Positions 1-8,910 of a stretch of DNA of 60,632 nt are shown here, one piece after another. The stretch is from Methanobacteriota archaeon (GTDB lineage: Archaea > Halobacteriota > Methanosarcinia > Methanosarcinales > Methanosarcinaceae), in the NCBI GenBank assembly GCA_030054735.1, contig JASGVX010000111.1, positions 1 to 60,632 of the forward strand, given 5' to 3'. The notes under the pieces were generated by a model, which saw only the letters and a list, made by a program, of their open reading frames with translations, searched no databases and was not told the origin of the DNA. Position 1 is the stretch's first letter. Each line of letters starts with the position of its first letter. The translations under genes and the position numbers were made by a program.

Positions 1-76
1 AAATCTCGTATCAATAGCATTTCCTCCACTGTCAACATTATTTCCAAACCTCAAACTTTTCTCAAGGATTGGAAAT

Positions 77-118
77 TGGGGAATTTTAATCCGGCCAAAG
101 TGGGGAATTATACACCGG
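77..118. repeat. Possible insertion-sequence end with two subterminal repeats
   Basis: Two similar blocks, each TGGGGAATT followed by 5 or so bases and CCGG, lie 24 bp apart (77-95 and 101-118). Spaced repeats of this kind recall the ends of IS21-family elements. No transposase is visible inside the window, so any element would extend to the left. The assignment is tentative. Confidence 0.25.
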
Positions 119-236
119 CATTGACAAGAATTAAATAAAACTCTCAAATTCAACATATTCCTGACAAAAAATGAGAGTTAAAGTTAATAGTTATCACCAT
201 AATTATTACCACTGTTATCATTATCTATTATTACTA

Positions 237-1259
237 TTACTCTTTACTCACTATCCCAAATACTGAGGTTCGGAGCTTTACACTCATATTGATTGCAACT
301 TCTGCGATATCACCGCTATATTCGGCTACTCTCCGGAGGCTCTCCAGAACCATACTAAGTTCAATACTATTTTTATCTCCTACTTTGCGCGACTCCAGGG
401 AAATTCCGAATTGAGAAATATCTTTGGCTTCTACTACAATTTTATTGATTGCCTGCAAATCTTCCTGTGCTATCGAGTCTATTGCCTGTTTAAAAACATT
501 TATAGAGAGTTCGGCCATCTTGAAAATCGGGTTATCAGAGTTAACTGCAGAATCTGCTTTTTGGACGTTTACAGCTATTTTGACTGCGTGATCTCCTATG
601 CGTTCAATGATTTTAGTAATTAGCCTGTACTCCATGCATTCTTGTGGATTCTCAACTCCTATCCTTTCAGAAAGTTCGATATCTTCTATTGCAGCTTTGA
701 GCTGTCGAACGGCAAGAAGGTAAAAGCGATCCACATCATCATCTCTCAGGATTACGTCTTCAGCAAGTTCCACATTATGGCCCCTGAGAGCAGCCATGGA
801 ATCTTCAAGCATGGAAAGCACAAGCCCATACATATTTTTAATTACCCGACTAAGAGGAAGGTCATTGTAGTTCAGAAGGCACTGAAATACCAGTTCATTC
901 CTGGACTCTTCCACCAGTTCAAGACCTATTAGTATCTGACGCACCGAATCCTTGATGAATTTACGATCATAGAGGCTGAAGCCTTTTTTGGTAGTAAGCC
1001 TGATAACATCATAGCCCGTAAGATAGTGAGAAATGAGAATCCTGAGATTATTTTCAGCACTTTCTGAGTGAATAAAGTCAACCGTTGCCTTAAGGGAGGC
1101 ATATTCCTTTGAGATATCACTGGAAGAAACAAGTATGCTTCTATTGGGCATGGTTATAAGATTAAGCGTATCTCCAGCTTCAAGCCCAACTTCACGTACC
1201 CATTTCATAGGGAGAGACACTGTATAAGTAGAATTTCCTGTAAACTGAACTTTCCTCAC
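237..1259 (-). CDS. phoU: PhoU-type phosphate regulator with AbrB-like N-terminal domain
   Basis: The protein begins with a SpoVT/AbrB-like swapped-hairpin segment (motif RKVQFTGNSTYTVSLPMKWV) and continues as about 250 residues of helical PhoU repeats. Proteins of this architecture regulate the Pst phosphate importer, and the AbrB part suggests DNA binding. It is the last gene of the pst block on the minus strand. The frame is open to a TTG at 1334, but that extension contains a TATA-like stretch (TATAAAAATA, near 1306-1316). This suggests an internal promoter and a later start. GTG at 1259 matches where homologues begin. A strong AGGGGGG lies nearer to an ATT codon at 1271, so the true start is unsettled. 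Confidence 0.85.
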   Translation of the reverse strand: MRKVQFTGNSTYTVSLPMKWVREVGLEAGDTLNLITMPNRSILVSSSDISKEYASLKATVDFIHSESAENNLRILISHYLTGYDVIRLTTKKGFSLYDRKFIKDSVRQILIGLELVEESRNELVFQCLLNYNDLPLSRVIKNMYGLVLSMLEDSMAALRGHNVELAEDVILRDDDVDRFYLLAVRQLKAAIEDIELSERIGVENPQECMEYRLITKIIERIGDHAVKIAVNVQKADSAVNSDNPIFKMAELSINVFKQAIDSIAQEDLQAINKIVVEAKDISQFGISLESRKVGDKNSIELSMVLESLRRVAEYSGDIAEVAINMSVKLRTSVFGIVSKE

Positions 1260-1371
1260 ATCTTTAGTAATAAAAGCCCCCCTGAAGAGGTTCTTTCGCT
1301 TTGTAAATATTTTTATACACACCTGATCAAACAACTCAAAATGATATCTCTGAATCTAGAATTTGAGACAA

Positions 1372-1518
1372 CTAAACGATCTTCTTATCAGGAAACACTT
1401 CTGAAAGTCCTGTTGATATAGTAATTGTTTTTTTGAAAATCAGTTCCGACATTTCTCCGAGAGAACTTACGTATCCCTTTAGAAGTTCCAGATGCTGAAG
1501 GTGTCGTTCTCCAAGCAT
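1372..1518 (-). pseudogene. 48-residue PhoU-like N-terminal stub
   Basis: An ATG 5 bp after the pstB stop opens a 48-codon frame ending in TAG. The product begins MLGERHLQHLELLKGYVSSL and keeps a heptad-like pattern that resembles the first helix of a classical PhoU, then stops. In many genomes a full phoU follows pstB directly, so this may be the remnant of a second phoU. A genuine short protein cannot be excluded. The TAG is followed by 11 sense codons and a TGA with no PhoU similarity, so read-through as pyrrolysine is unlikely to restore a domain. Confidence 0.4.
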
Positions 1519-1523
1519 TTTTA

Positions 1524-2300
1524 TCACCCGAATCTGCCAGTAATATAATCCTCAGTACTCTTTTCCCTGGGATTTTGGAAAACCTGTTTTGTCTTCCCGA
1601 ACTCAATCAGTCTTCCCATTAAGAAAAAAGCTGTATAGTCAGAAATCCTTGCTGCCTGCTGCATATTATGAGTTACAATAACTATTGTATACTTATTTTT
1701 AAGGTTTACAATTAGCTCTTCAATCTTTGAAGTGGAAATAGGATCAAGAGCACTGCAGGGCTCATCGAAAAGAATTATTTCGGGTTTTACTGCCAGAGTC
1801 CTGGCAATGCAAAGTCTCTGCTGCTGCCCACCACTAAGGGCAAGGGCAGAAGATTCGAGACGATCTGAGATTTCATTCCAGATCGCGGCAGAACGAAGAG
1901 CACTCTCAACAACCCCGTCCATATCCTTTTTACTTACACCATGTAGACGCGGTCCGTAAGCAATATTGTCATAAATGGACATAGGAAAAGGATTTGCTTT
2001 CTGGAAGACCATTCCCACATGTTTTCGAAGGTCAACGACATCCACGCCTTTTCCGTATAGATTATTACCTTCAATTGAAACTTTTCCTTCGATCCTGCAG
2101 TTTTTAACAAGATCATTCATTCTGTTTAAACAGCGGATGAAAGTGGATTTGCCGCAGCCTGAAGGGCCTATAAGGGCAGTTACGCTGTTTTTAGGGATAC
2201 GCATTGAGATATTATCAAGGGCCTGTTTTTCCCCATACCACAGATTCAGGTTTTCGACTTCTATCTGGGGATGGGATACGTTTTGAATAGCTTCAGTCAT
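1524..2300 (-). CDS. pstB: Phosphate ABC transporter ATPase PstB
   Basis: This is the cytoplasmic ATPase that powers PstCA-mediated phosphate import. It has Walker [10 protein letters not shown] (residues 45-53), a Q-loop glutamine near residue 100, signature LSGGQQQR (155-162), Walker B IILFDE (175-180) and a switch histidine in VTHNMQ (211). The length of 258 residues is normal for PstB. It follows pstA after 52 bp on the minus strand and precedes the PhoU genes, the usual pst order. The motifs are complete, so it should be active. Confidence 0.96.
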   Translation of the reverse strand: MTEAIQNVSHPQIEVENLNLWYGEKQALDNISMRIPKNSVTALIGPSGCGKSTFIRCLNRMNDLVKNCRIEGKVSIEGNNLYGKGVDVVDLRKHVGMVFQKANPFPMSIYDNIAYGPRLHGVSKKDMDGVVESALRSAAIWNEISDRLESSALALSGGQQQRLCIARTLAVKPEIILFDEPCSALDPISTSKIEELIVNLKNKYTIVIVTHNMQQAARISDYTAFFLMGRLIEFGKTKQVFQNPREKSTEDYITGRFG

Positions 2301-2352
2301 TTATGGACCTCAATTTATCATATAAGCCTTGAAAAATTATTGAAAAAATCAA

Positions 2353-3276
2353 TCAAATTTTCAATTTTTGCCTGTAATGCCTGCGAATAAGAACCGCTAT
2401 AAGGTTTAATCCCAGCACAATCATCAAAAGAACAAGGGCCGTTCCATACTGAAGAGGCCTGGTTTGAGTGATGTTAGTCCCGGAAGTTGCAAGCACGAAT
2501 AGATGGTAAGGGAGAGCCATAAATCCAGAGTAGATCGAGTCAGGCAGCCTTGGCAGGAAATAAGCAGCGCCGGTTAGAAGGATAGGGGCAGTTTCTCCTG
2601 CAACTCTTCCGATACTCAGGATAGTCCCTGTAACAATTCCTGGAATAGCAGCAGGAAGTACCACGTGCCTTATAGTCTGCCATTTGCTGATTCCAAGTGC
2701 AAGTGAAGACTCCCTATATTCATTAGGAACTGCTATCAGGGCTTCCTGAGTAGACCGAATGATTACCGGAATAATCAGAAGAGAAAGAGTGAGGCAGGAA
2801 GCAAGCAAAGAAGAACCAAAACCGAAATACTTAACAAATAGTGCCAGCCCGAAAAGCCCGAACACCACAGAAGGAGTTCCAGCAAGGTTGCTGATTGCCA
2901 TTTCTATAAGCCATGTGGTTCGGTTTTCTCCTGCATATTCGTTCAGATAGACCGCAGCCATAATCCCTGTTGGAAGGGCTGCAGCCATCGACCCTATGAT
3001 AAGATAAACAGTACCTACGATTGCAGGATAGATACCACCCTGAGTCATCCTCATGCGGGGCATTTCAGTAAGGAACTCAATACTTATCGCACTGTACCCG
3101 TTATAAATAATATAAGCAAGGATGATCACCACAAATCCGGCTGTTGTCATCGCTGAAAGTGTGAGCAGTGCAAAGGCGAGTTTTTCACTTGTCCTTGCAT
3201 TCAGTCCTATATTCAATCCACCCCGCGCCCGAATAGATTTGAAATTGTTTTCATTTACATTTGAGCCTAATTCCAC
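2353..3276 (-). CDS. pstA: Phosphate ABC transporter permease PstA
   Basis: This 307-residue membrane protein has about six hydrophobic segments and the binding-protein-dependent permease loop (EYRESSLALGISKWQTIRHV) that docks on PstB. It has a longer, polar N-terminal arm before the first segment at about residue 35. It pairs with PstC to form the phosphate channel. The start lies 2 bp after the pstC stop, which indicates co-transcription and probable translational coupling. The C-terminal RRHYRQKLKI is basic and cytoplasmic. Confidence 0.95.
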   Translation of the reverse strand: MELGSNVNENNFKSIRARGGLNIGLNARTSEKLAFALLTLSAMTTAGFVVIILAYIIYNGYSAISIEFLTEMPRMRMTQGGIYPAIVGTVYLIIGSMAAALPTGIMAAVYLNEYAGENRTTWLIEMAISNLAGTPSVVFGLFGLALFVKYFGFGSSLLASCLTLSLLIIPVIIRSTQEALIAVPNEYRESSLALGISKWQTIRHVVLPAAIPGIVTGTILSIGRVAGETAPILLTGAAYFLPRLPDSIYSGFMALPYHLFVLATSGTNITQTRPLQYGTALVLLMIVLGLNLIAVLIRRHYRQKLKI

Positions 3277-3278
3277 TT

Positions 3279-4169
3279 TCAGTCCACCTTAAACCTGTAT
3301 CTTTTTTTGATTAAATCAGCAATCAGGTTAATCAGAAAAGTTATGATGAAGAGCACGGTTCCGACTGCAAAAAGAGCATGAAAGTGAGCGCTTCCCTGGG
3401 GGACTTCTCCCATCTCAAGTGCAATTGTGGCAGTCATCGTCCTTACAGGATCCAGAATGCCTTCCGGAAAAGAGGGGATTACTGCGGTGTTTCCTGTTAC
3501 CATCATTAGAGTCATTGTCTCTCCTATAGCCCTCCCAATGCCGAGCATTACCGCGGCTGAAATTCCGGAAAGGGCTGCAGGGACTATGACCTTATATATA
3601 GTCTGCCATCTCGTAGCCCCGAGAGCAAGAGAGCCATGCTTGATAGTACTCGGAACCGAACTTATAGCGTCCTCAGAAATAGTGATTATCGTAGGAAGAG
3701 ACATGATTCCAAGCATAATGGAACCTGTAAGAGCAGTTTGTCCGGTAGGCAGATTAAACAGGTCTTTTACGATCGGAACAAGGATGACAAGCCCGAAGAA
3801 CCCAAATACGACAGAAGGAATCCCTGCGAGGATCTCTATAAAAGGTTTCAGAGCTTCTGCGACCTTTGGAGGGGCGATTTCTGAAATGTAAATAGCAGAT
3901 GCAATTCCCAGAGGCACTGCAAAAATGATTGCTCCGGCAGTAACGATAAGAGAACCTAATAAGAGGGGCAGTAACCCGAACTGCCTGTTAACTGATGTCG
4001 GATACCAGAACTTCCCAGTGAGAAAATCCAGAAGGGACGTTTCTTTAAAAAGAAGCAGACTGTCCCTGAACAAAAAAAGACATATAAGGAAAAGGATAAC
4101 AACAGTAAGGACGCTTACTGAAAAAAGCACCGATTCTATTGTCTTTTCCTTATAATTCCTGTTAAACAT
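3279..4169 (-). CDS. pstC: Phosphate ABC transporter permease PstC
   Basis: This is the partner permease of PstA, with about six membrane segments and the coupling loop (IKHGSLALGATRWQTIYKV). The reading frame is open upstream to a GTG at 4196. I chose the ATG at 4169 because an AGGGG ribosome-binding site sits 6 bp before it, and the product then starts MFNRNYKEK. The gene lies 43 bp downstream of pstS and directly upstream of pstA. It is about 296 residues long, normal for the family. Confidence 0.94.
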   Translation of the reverse strand: MFNRNYKEKTIESVLFSVSVLTVVILFLICLFLFRDSLLLFKETSLLDFLTGKFWYPTSVNRQFGLLPLLLGSLIVTAGAIIFAVPLGIASAIYISEIAPPKVAEALKPFIEILAGIPSVVFGFFGLVILVPIVKDLFNLPTGQTALTGSIMLGIMSLPTIITISEDAISSVPSTIKHGSLALGATRWQTIYKVIVPAALSGISAAVMLGIGRAIGETMTLMMVTGNTAVIPSFPEGILDPVRTMTATIALEMGEVPQGSAHFHALFAVGTVLFIITFLINLIADLIKKRYRFKVD

Positions 4170-4212
4170 ATTTTTCCCCTGAAGTAACTTTATCACTGCT
4201 GATTTATTGTTA

Positions 4213-5133
4213 TTACTTCTTCAGAGGGAAGTACCCTACTTCAGTAACCAGGCTCTGTCCTGTTTCACTCAGCACAAAGTCGATGAATTCTTTTGTGAGG
4301 CCAGAGGGTTCCCCGTTAGTATAGAAGTAAAGACCTCTTGAAAGTGGGTATGCACCACTGAGGATGTTCTCAGAACTTGGAGCTTGAGCACCTTTTCCGG
4401 CATCAAGGCTTAAGGCTTTCACAGTATCATCGAGGTATGCAACACCGATGTATCCGATTGCATTTGCGTTTTGAGAAACTTCTCCTACAATTCCGCCTGT
4501 TGCAGGCTGGGTCAAAGCATCAGGTCTATATTCATCTCCCTTTAAAACGTCTTCCTTGAAATACTCGTAGGTACCAGAACTGCTGTCCCTGGTAATCACT
4601 ACAATCTTTTTATCTTCGCCGCCAACATCCTTCCAGTTGCTGATATTTCCATTATAGATGCCGCGAAGCTGGTCAAAGCTAAGTTCAGAAACAGGGTTCT
4701 TAGGGTTTACAACAACTGAAATACCGTCATAGGCAATGGTAGTCTCAACAGGGTTGACACCGTTTGCTTTAGCAGACTTCATTTCTGCATCTTTCATTTC
4801 CCTGGATGCTGCAGCAATGTCTACCTCACCGTCAATAAGGGCTGCAATCCCAACTCCTGATCCGCCACCGGTGACAGTTACACTTTTATCAGAGTTTTCA
4901 GCCATAAATTCTTCAGCTTCAGCCTGAGCAAGGGGGAGAACTGTATCTGAACCTTTCAGAGTAATACTCCGTGACTCTACTGCAGAGGTTTCAGTCGCAG
5001 GAGCTGCATTGGAAGTTGTCTCCTTAACCTGGGAAGAACCTTCACTATTCTTTTCAGCACATCCAATTCCAAGAAATACAAGTCCTAGTACCAGTAACGT
5101 GAGAGCCGTATATATTTTAAATTTTTTTACCAT
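4213..5133 (-). CDS. pstS: Phosphate-binding lipoprotein PstS
   Basis: This is the extracytoplasmic phosphate receptor of the Pst importer. The N-terminus is a lipoprotein signal: basic MVKKFK, a hydrophobic stretch, and lipobox LGIGC. A Ser/Thr-rich linker follows, then the PstS fold with the phosphate-contact motifs KGSDTV, GGGSGVG and DSSSGTYEYF. An upstream in-frame ATG at 5142 is only 1 bp from GGAG. The ATG at 5133 has GGAG 10 bp upstream and gives the better signal peptide. It is the first gene of the operon, as expected for a receptor needed in excess. Confidence 0.95.
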   Translation of the reverse strand: MVKKFKIYTALTLLVLGLVFLGIGCAEKNSEGSSQVKETTSNAAPATETSAVESRSITLKGSDTVLPLAQAEAEEFMAENSDKSVTVTGGGSGVGIAALIDGEVDIAAASREMKDAEMKSAKANGVNPVETTIAYDGISVVVNPKNPVSELSFDQLRGIYNGNISNWKDVGGEDKKIVVITRDSSSGTYEYFKEDVLKGDEYRPDALTQPATGGIVGEVSQNANAIGYIGVAYLDDTVKALSLDAGKGAQAPSSENILSGAYPLSRGLYFYTNGEPSGLTKEFIDFVLSETGQSLVTEVGYFPLKK

Positions 5134-5204
5134 GTTACACATACTCCATTAAATAAAGAAATATTCACAGTCTATTTTCTATTTAATACGTAAAATACAA
5201 AATG

Positions 5205-5256
5205 ATAAATGTATATAAAGATTCTCGATATAATCTATCTAGGACCATATATATGG
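5205..5256 (-). promoter_or_regulatory. pst operon promoter with upstream palindrome
   Basis: Read on the minus strand, CTTTATATAC (5211-5220) is a good TATA box. It would start RNA near 5187 and give a leader of roughly 55 nt before pstS. About 25 bp upstream of the TATA box is the perfect 12-bp palindrome CCATATATATGG (5245-5256), a plausible site for a phosphate-responsive activator or the AbrB-domain PhoU. The role is inferred from position. Confidence 0.5.
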
Positions 5257-5421
5257 ACATACATATATAGATAAACAATATAATACATACCAACTGTGTG
5301 AAAAAATCCTAAACTGAACTTATCTCAGAAAAAGTTAGTATTCTTTAATATGAGGTATTCCAAAACCCATTTTTAACCTCATATTCACAAGGATTTCATA
5401 AATGTTTTTTTGATTAGTAGC

Positions 5422-5445
5422 TTGATTGATTATTTTTAATCAAGA
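5422..5445. terminator. AT-rich hairpin CTTGATT/AATCAAG
   Basis: A 7-bp inverted repeat surrounds a GATTATTTTT loop in the gene-free stretch between pstS and the TnpB element. It may be a terminator or simply an AT-rich palindrome. The rest of 5257-5466 shows no gene. Confidence 0.25.
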
Positions 5446-5466
5446 TCTATAGAATCCTTTATGGAT

Positions 5467-5993
5467 TTTGGATCAACTTATGCCTAAGTTCTAAGATCAG
5501 CTTCAATATAACTTTATGATCAGGTCTTACACTTCTTTAACCCCTGGTTCAAATATATATAATATTTAACTATACCTGATACTATTATGAAAATATATAG
5601 ATATTTGGACAAAATCTATATACAAGAATTATCAATCCATTTATGCAAGAAGAATTTAGCCCATCAACGCCCGTTGCCACATCATAAACCCTATAGAACC
5701 TCTTCTCTGGAATCTCTTCTCTAAAATAGTACCCTTTTTTCTAAGTAACGGGCTAAAACCGGGCTTTTTTCTTTTTCGAAGTAATTAGCTACTTATTGTT
5801 GAAGTTTTGTCATCTTAAAAAATGTGGATGTGAATCTCCACGGAAAGAAAATGCAATTATGAGCCTCCAGTTAATACGCTTTACTTATCTAACTTGAAGT
5901 TTTACAGGCTTACAGGGTTTTCATGCTTCAACTAACAGGAGGTAAAATTTTAAGTTAAAAACTGACATACTTCCCACGCAAACTGTGGAGAAA
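5467..5993. repeat. 527-bp tandem duplication, copy 1 (distal, orphan IS right end)
   Basis: This stretch matches 5994-6519 almost base for base with a constant offset of 527 bp and a few substitutions. It contains no convincing gene. Its right edge carries a second copy of the TnpB element's terminal hairpin (5970-5993) and the last codons of tnpB, but no transposase body. The unit therefore consists of an IS right-end hairpin plus about 490 bp of flank. Confidence 0.85.
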
Positions 5994-6519
5994 TTTGGAT
6001 CAACTTATGCCTAAGTTCTAAGATCAGCTTCAATATAACTTTATGATCAGGTCTTACACTTCTTTAACCCCTGGTTCAAATACATATAATATTTAACTAT
6101 ACTTAGCACTATTATGAAAATATATAGATATTTGGATAATCTCTATATACAAGAATGATCTATTACTTTATGCAAGAAGAATTTAGCCCATTAGCGCCCG
6201 TTGCCACATCATAAACCCTATAGAACCTCTTCTCTGGAATCTCTTCTCTAAAATAATACCCTTTTTTCTAAGTAACGGGCGAAAACCGGGCTTTTTTCTT
6301 TTTCGAAGTAATTAGCTACTTATTGTTGAAGTTTTGTCATCTTAAAAAATGTGGATGTGAATCTCCACGGAAAGAAAAAGCAATTGTGAGCCTCCAGTTA
6401 ATACGCTTTACTTATCTAGCTTGAAATTTTACAGGCTTACAGGGTTTTCATGCTTCAATTAACAGGAGGTAAAATTTTAAGTTAAAAACTGACATACTTC
6501 CCACGCAAACTGTGGAGAA
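5994..6519. repeat. 527-bp tandem duplication, copy 2 (joined to tnpB)
   Basis: This is the second copy of the unit, continuous with the 3' end of tnpB. The tnpB stop at 6477 and the right-end hairpin at 6497-6520 lie at its edge. Similarity between the copies stops at the hairpin base, which places the duplication breakpoint at or next to the element's right end. Confidence 0.85.
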
Positions 6520-7811
6520 GTTTTTTCTCTGGTTCTACGTTTACTGAAAATAGTACGAGCCAGGACCTTTTGAGGGGTATCAGTGCACCCTTTCCCTGCA
6601 TCTCTTTCTGCAGAGAATTGACCACTTCCTTTTTGTGTCAATGCTATGTTAAAGGCAGCATTGACATCGGCATGGTCAACGTGCCCACAGTTTGGGCACT
6701 CAAATCGCTTACTGTGTCGGTTGCCTCTATGTCCGCAGCGGCTACACTTCTTGCTTGTCGCATACGGATCGATATAGACTACCTCTACTCCCCGCAACCT
6801 GGCCTTATATTCGACAAATTGCTGGAGCTGGTTAAAAGACCAGTTGTTCAGAGAGTATTGATTTGAACACATAAGCTTTTCGGCTTTCTTTTTGTCTGGA
6901 TTAGATTTTCCTTCATCCTCGGGCTTGCCTTTGAGTTTTCGAATTCCTTTCAAATTTTCGAGTTTAATTCCGCATCCATTATACAGAGCGATATCCACGA
7001 TCTTTCGGCTTATTTTATGGTTCAAGTTCTTTACAATGTTATGTTCTCTTTGTTTGACAGCTTTCAGTTGTTTGTTTTTGCCTCTTTTCTTGAGCCGGTT
7101 TTTTATATTCTCGTATTTTTTATGTGTGTGGTAGCGCATTTTTCCTAACTTCCAGACTTTTCCGGAATTCGGATCCGCTACAACTGCGATATGTCCCCTG
7201 GTGTTTCGATCAACTCCTATATAGTTTCCGAAGCATTCTGGTTCTCCATCTGGATAAACAACTGCTATATAAGCATAGATATTGTCGATTTCTATCTGGG
7301 AGACTTTTTTAAAATTGTTAGAAAACCGATAGTTCAACAGGAGTTTCAGGCAGGGAATAGAAAGGGTTCTTTCATTCCTGTTGACAATTATTGCCCTCGA
7401 AGGTATGATTAATTTCACATTTTTTATGGATCTGAGGTTCTGATTTTGGGAATATTTCCTCAGGACCTGGCCGGAAATTATTGATTTCAAACCTATATGT
7501 TTGACATCTTCAGGAGAAAGAGATACAGAAGCTTGAGAAGAATCCATTATGGGAAAAGAATTGATAATAGGAGGAGCTGAACAAACAGTTGGGAATTCAT
7601 GAAAAGACTCAAAAAAGGCAGAAAACGAGGGTGATAGAGAAGAAGAAGGAGAAGAAATGGTGGGGGGAGTGGGAAGATTTTTTTGTGCAGGAGGCAGATT
7701 AGAACCGGGTTTTTGAGTTTGGTGTTTAATACAAAACTCAGCAATCTTTTGTGCCTTCCCCAATTCATCTGAAAAATCTCTATTATGTTTGACTTTATAG
7801 GTCAGTATCAT
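6477..7811 (-). CDS. tnpB: TnpB (IS200/IS605-type RNA-guided nuclease), no TnpA partner
   Basis: The RuvC-like nuclease core is complete: Asp201 in NYIGVDRNTRG, Glu285 in GIKLENLKGI and Asp382 in HADVNAAFNIA. A four-cysteine zinc finger (C356, C359, C372, C375) lies between the last two. TnpB proteins cut DNA guided by an RNA made from the element's right end. There is no tnpA, so this is a solo element. Residues about 31-101 are a Pro/Ser-rich, low-complexity stretch inside the N-terminal region, where relatives I know pass almost directly from the first helix to a VKHIGLKS motif. The coding frame runs through the terminal hairpin before stopping, as is common for these elements. Confidence 0.92.
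   Translation of the reverse strand: MILTYKVKHNRDFSDELGKAQKIAEFCIKHQTQKPGSNLPPAQKNLPTPPTISSPSSSLSPSFSAFFESFHEFPTVCSAPPIINSFPIMDSSQASVSLSPEDVKHIGLKSIISGQVLRKYSQNQNLRSIKNVKLIIPSRAIIVNRNERTLSIPCLKLLLNYRFSNNFKKVSQIEIDNIYAYIAVVYPDGEPECFGNYIGVDRNTRGHIAVVADPNSGKVWKLGKMRYHTHKKYENIKNRLKKRGKNKQLKAVKQREHNIVKNLNHKISRKIVDIALYNGCGIKLENLKGIRKLKGKPEDEGKSNPDKKKAEKLMCSNQYSLNNWSFNQLQQFVEYKARLRGVEVVYIDPYATSKKCSRCGHRGNRHSKRFECPNCGHVDHADVNAAFNIALTQKGSGQFSAERDAGKGCTDTPQKVLARTIFSKRRTREKTSPQFAWEVCQFLT
6490..6650 (-). ncRNA. Candidate omega-RNA (guide RNA scaffold) at the tnpB 3' end
   Basis: TnpB guide RNAs overlap the 3' end of the gene and finish at the element's right end. Here a hairpin (6497-6520; CTTCCCAC pairs with GTGG-A-GAAG) is followed on the minus strand by TATGTCAG, like the hairpin plus GGATGTCA end of related archaeal elements. 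The guide would start just beyond, near 6490. The 5' boundary is a guess. Confidence 0.35.
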
Positions 7812-7905
7812 CTAAGTTACTGCTCCGTGGTCAATAATTTGTTAGTTATCTTTCAAGCGTACAAGTTCATGGCATTAAAGTTTTAAACATCACCATGAAG
7901 TAATA

Positions 7906-8559
7906 TTATGCATATCTCCAGGCATCCCGGATATGCATTGCATTCATCCCAAGGCTTTGAGGGGCATATATGTCGTTTTCAGGAGTGTCTCCGATTGAGA
8001 GAACTTCCCAGGGTTCGAGTCCAAGGCCGTCAAGAGCCATTTTGAAAAGCCTTGTGTCAGGTTTTTTGATCCTGTGGTCCGAGGACATGATCACAAAATT
8101 GAAGCGGTCATATAAACCGAAAAAGCGCAGTTCCTGTTCGGTAAAGACTCTCTGGGCGTTTGAAACAATGCATTTAGGGACATTTCTGTATTTTTCAAGC
8201 AGCCTGATGCTCTGCGGGTAAGCTTCAAGTTTTCTTAATGAAGCAGTCCTGAAGACCTTTGCGGTTTCAATACCAAGCCAGAAGGGGTCGATTTCTCTAA
8301 AAGCGTTTTCCTTACAGATCTCGGCAAAAATTTCTTCTATGCGGATATCAGGGTACTGCTGTCCTGAATTGCCTAGCCTGCTCACAACTTTTTGCCTGTA
8401 GACTTCCCTGAGCCTGTCAGGTCCGATCTTTACTCCCTGGTAAAGCAACCAGTCGCTTACTATCTTGTTGGTCTCCTGGCTTTTTTCATCTGTTTTGATA
8501 TCAATAAGGGTTTTGTAGCAGTCAAAGACCATGCCTTTGATTTTACCATTCTGGAGCAT
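7906..8559 (-). CDS. HAD-superfamily hydrolase, paralogue A
   Basis: This 217-residue HAD hydrolase has the nucleophile motif VFDCYKTLID (Asp13), VSNAQR (motif II), KKPDTRLF (motif III lysine) and SIGDTPENDI (motif IV). The residue two after the nucleophile is Tyr, not the Asp of typical phosphatases. DxYxT is the pattern of L-2-haloacid dehalogenase-like members, so a plain phosphatase role is uncertain. A close paralogue lies at 18368-19129, and the two bracket the ABC transporter and methyltransferase block. The start has a GAGG site upstream and a TATA box (CAAAATATATAAG, about 8584-8596). The substrate is unknown. Confidence 0.85.
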   Translation of the reverse strand: MLQNGKIKGMVFDCYKTLIDIKTDEKSQETNKIVSDWLLYQGVKIGPDRLREVYRQKVVSRLGNSGQQYPDIRIEEIFAEICKENAFREIDPFWLGIETAKVFRTASLRKLEAYPQSIRLLEKYRNVPKCIVSNAQRVFTEQELRFFGLYDRFNFVIMSSDHRIKKPDTRLFKMALDGLGLEPWEVLSIGDTPENDIYAPQSLGMNAMHIRDAWRYA

Positions 8560-8581
8560 AAAGCATCCTCGTTTATTTTTA

Positions 8582-8600
8582 TTTCTTATATATTTTGTAT
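8582..8600 (-). promoter_or_regulatory. TATA box for HAD hydrolase A
   Basis: On the minus strand CAAAATATATAAG lies about 25-35 bp before the start codon of the HAD gene, so the transcript would have a short leader that contains the GAGG ribosome-binding site. The remaining sequence up to 8884 shows no gene. Confidence 0.4.
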
Positions 8601-8884
8601 TTTCTATCTCTATCTTTTATCAATCTAGTTATTTATTTTTAAATATATGAATATTTCGCATATACTCAGATTTACTGCAATTTTAAATATATTATTCTCA
8701 AAACTATATACCTAACTCATGAGATTATTAAAAGTAGATACTGAAAAAAAATCTGTTTAACCTGACTGAAAGTATTCCGGTATTTTCCAGGTAAAAATTA
8801 ATAGAAAAGTTCACTCATAAAGCGTATGCTACCCTAAATTTTTTGGAAATTTCATTCTCCTGAGCAGCATTGGAGACCCAGGGA

Positions 8885-8908
8885 GGCAGGAGCCCTGCTA
8901 CTCCTGCC
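8885..8908 (-). terminator. Terminator-like hairpin after the ABC permease
   Basis: GGCAGGAG and CTCCTGCC form a perfect 8-bp stem with an 8-nt loop, starting 2 bp after the permease stop codon. It probably ends the transporter operon, although no long T-run follows. Confidence 0.5.
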
Positions 8909-8910
8909 AG

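Noticed and set aside
1372-1374. TAG of the PhoU-like stub as pyrrolysine
   Set aside because: Read-through adds only 11 residues before TGA and does not continue the PhoU pattern.
5520-5570. tRNA gene suggested by CCCCTGGTTCAAAT
   Set aside because: No acceptor stem or anticodon arm can be drawn around it, and it lies in duplicated IS-flanking DNA.
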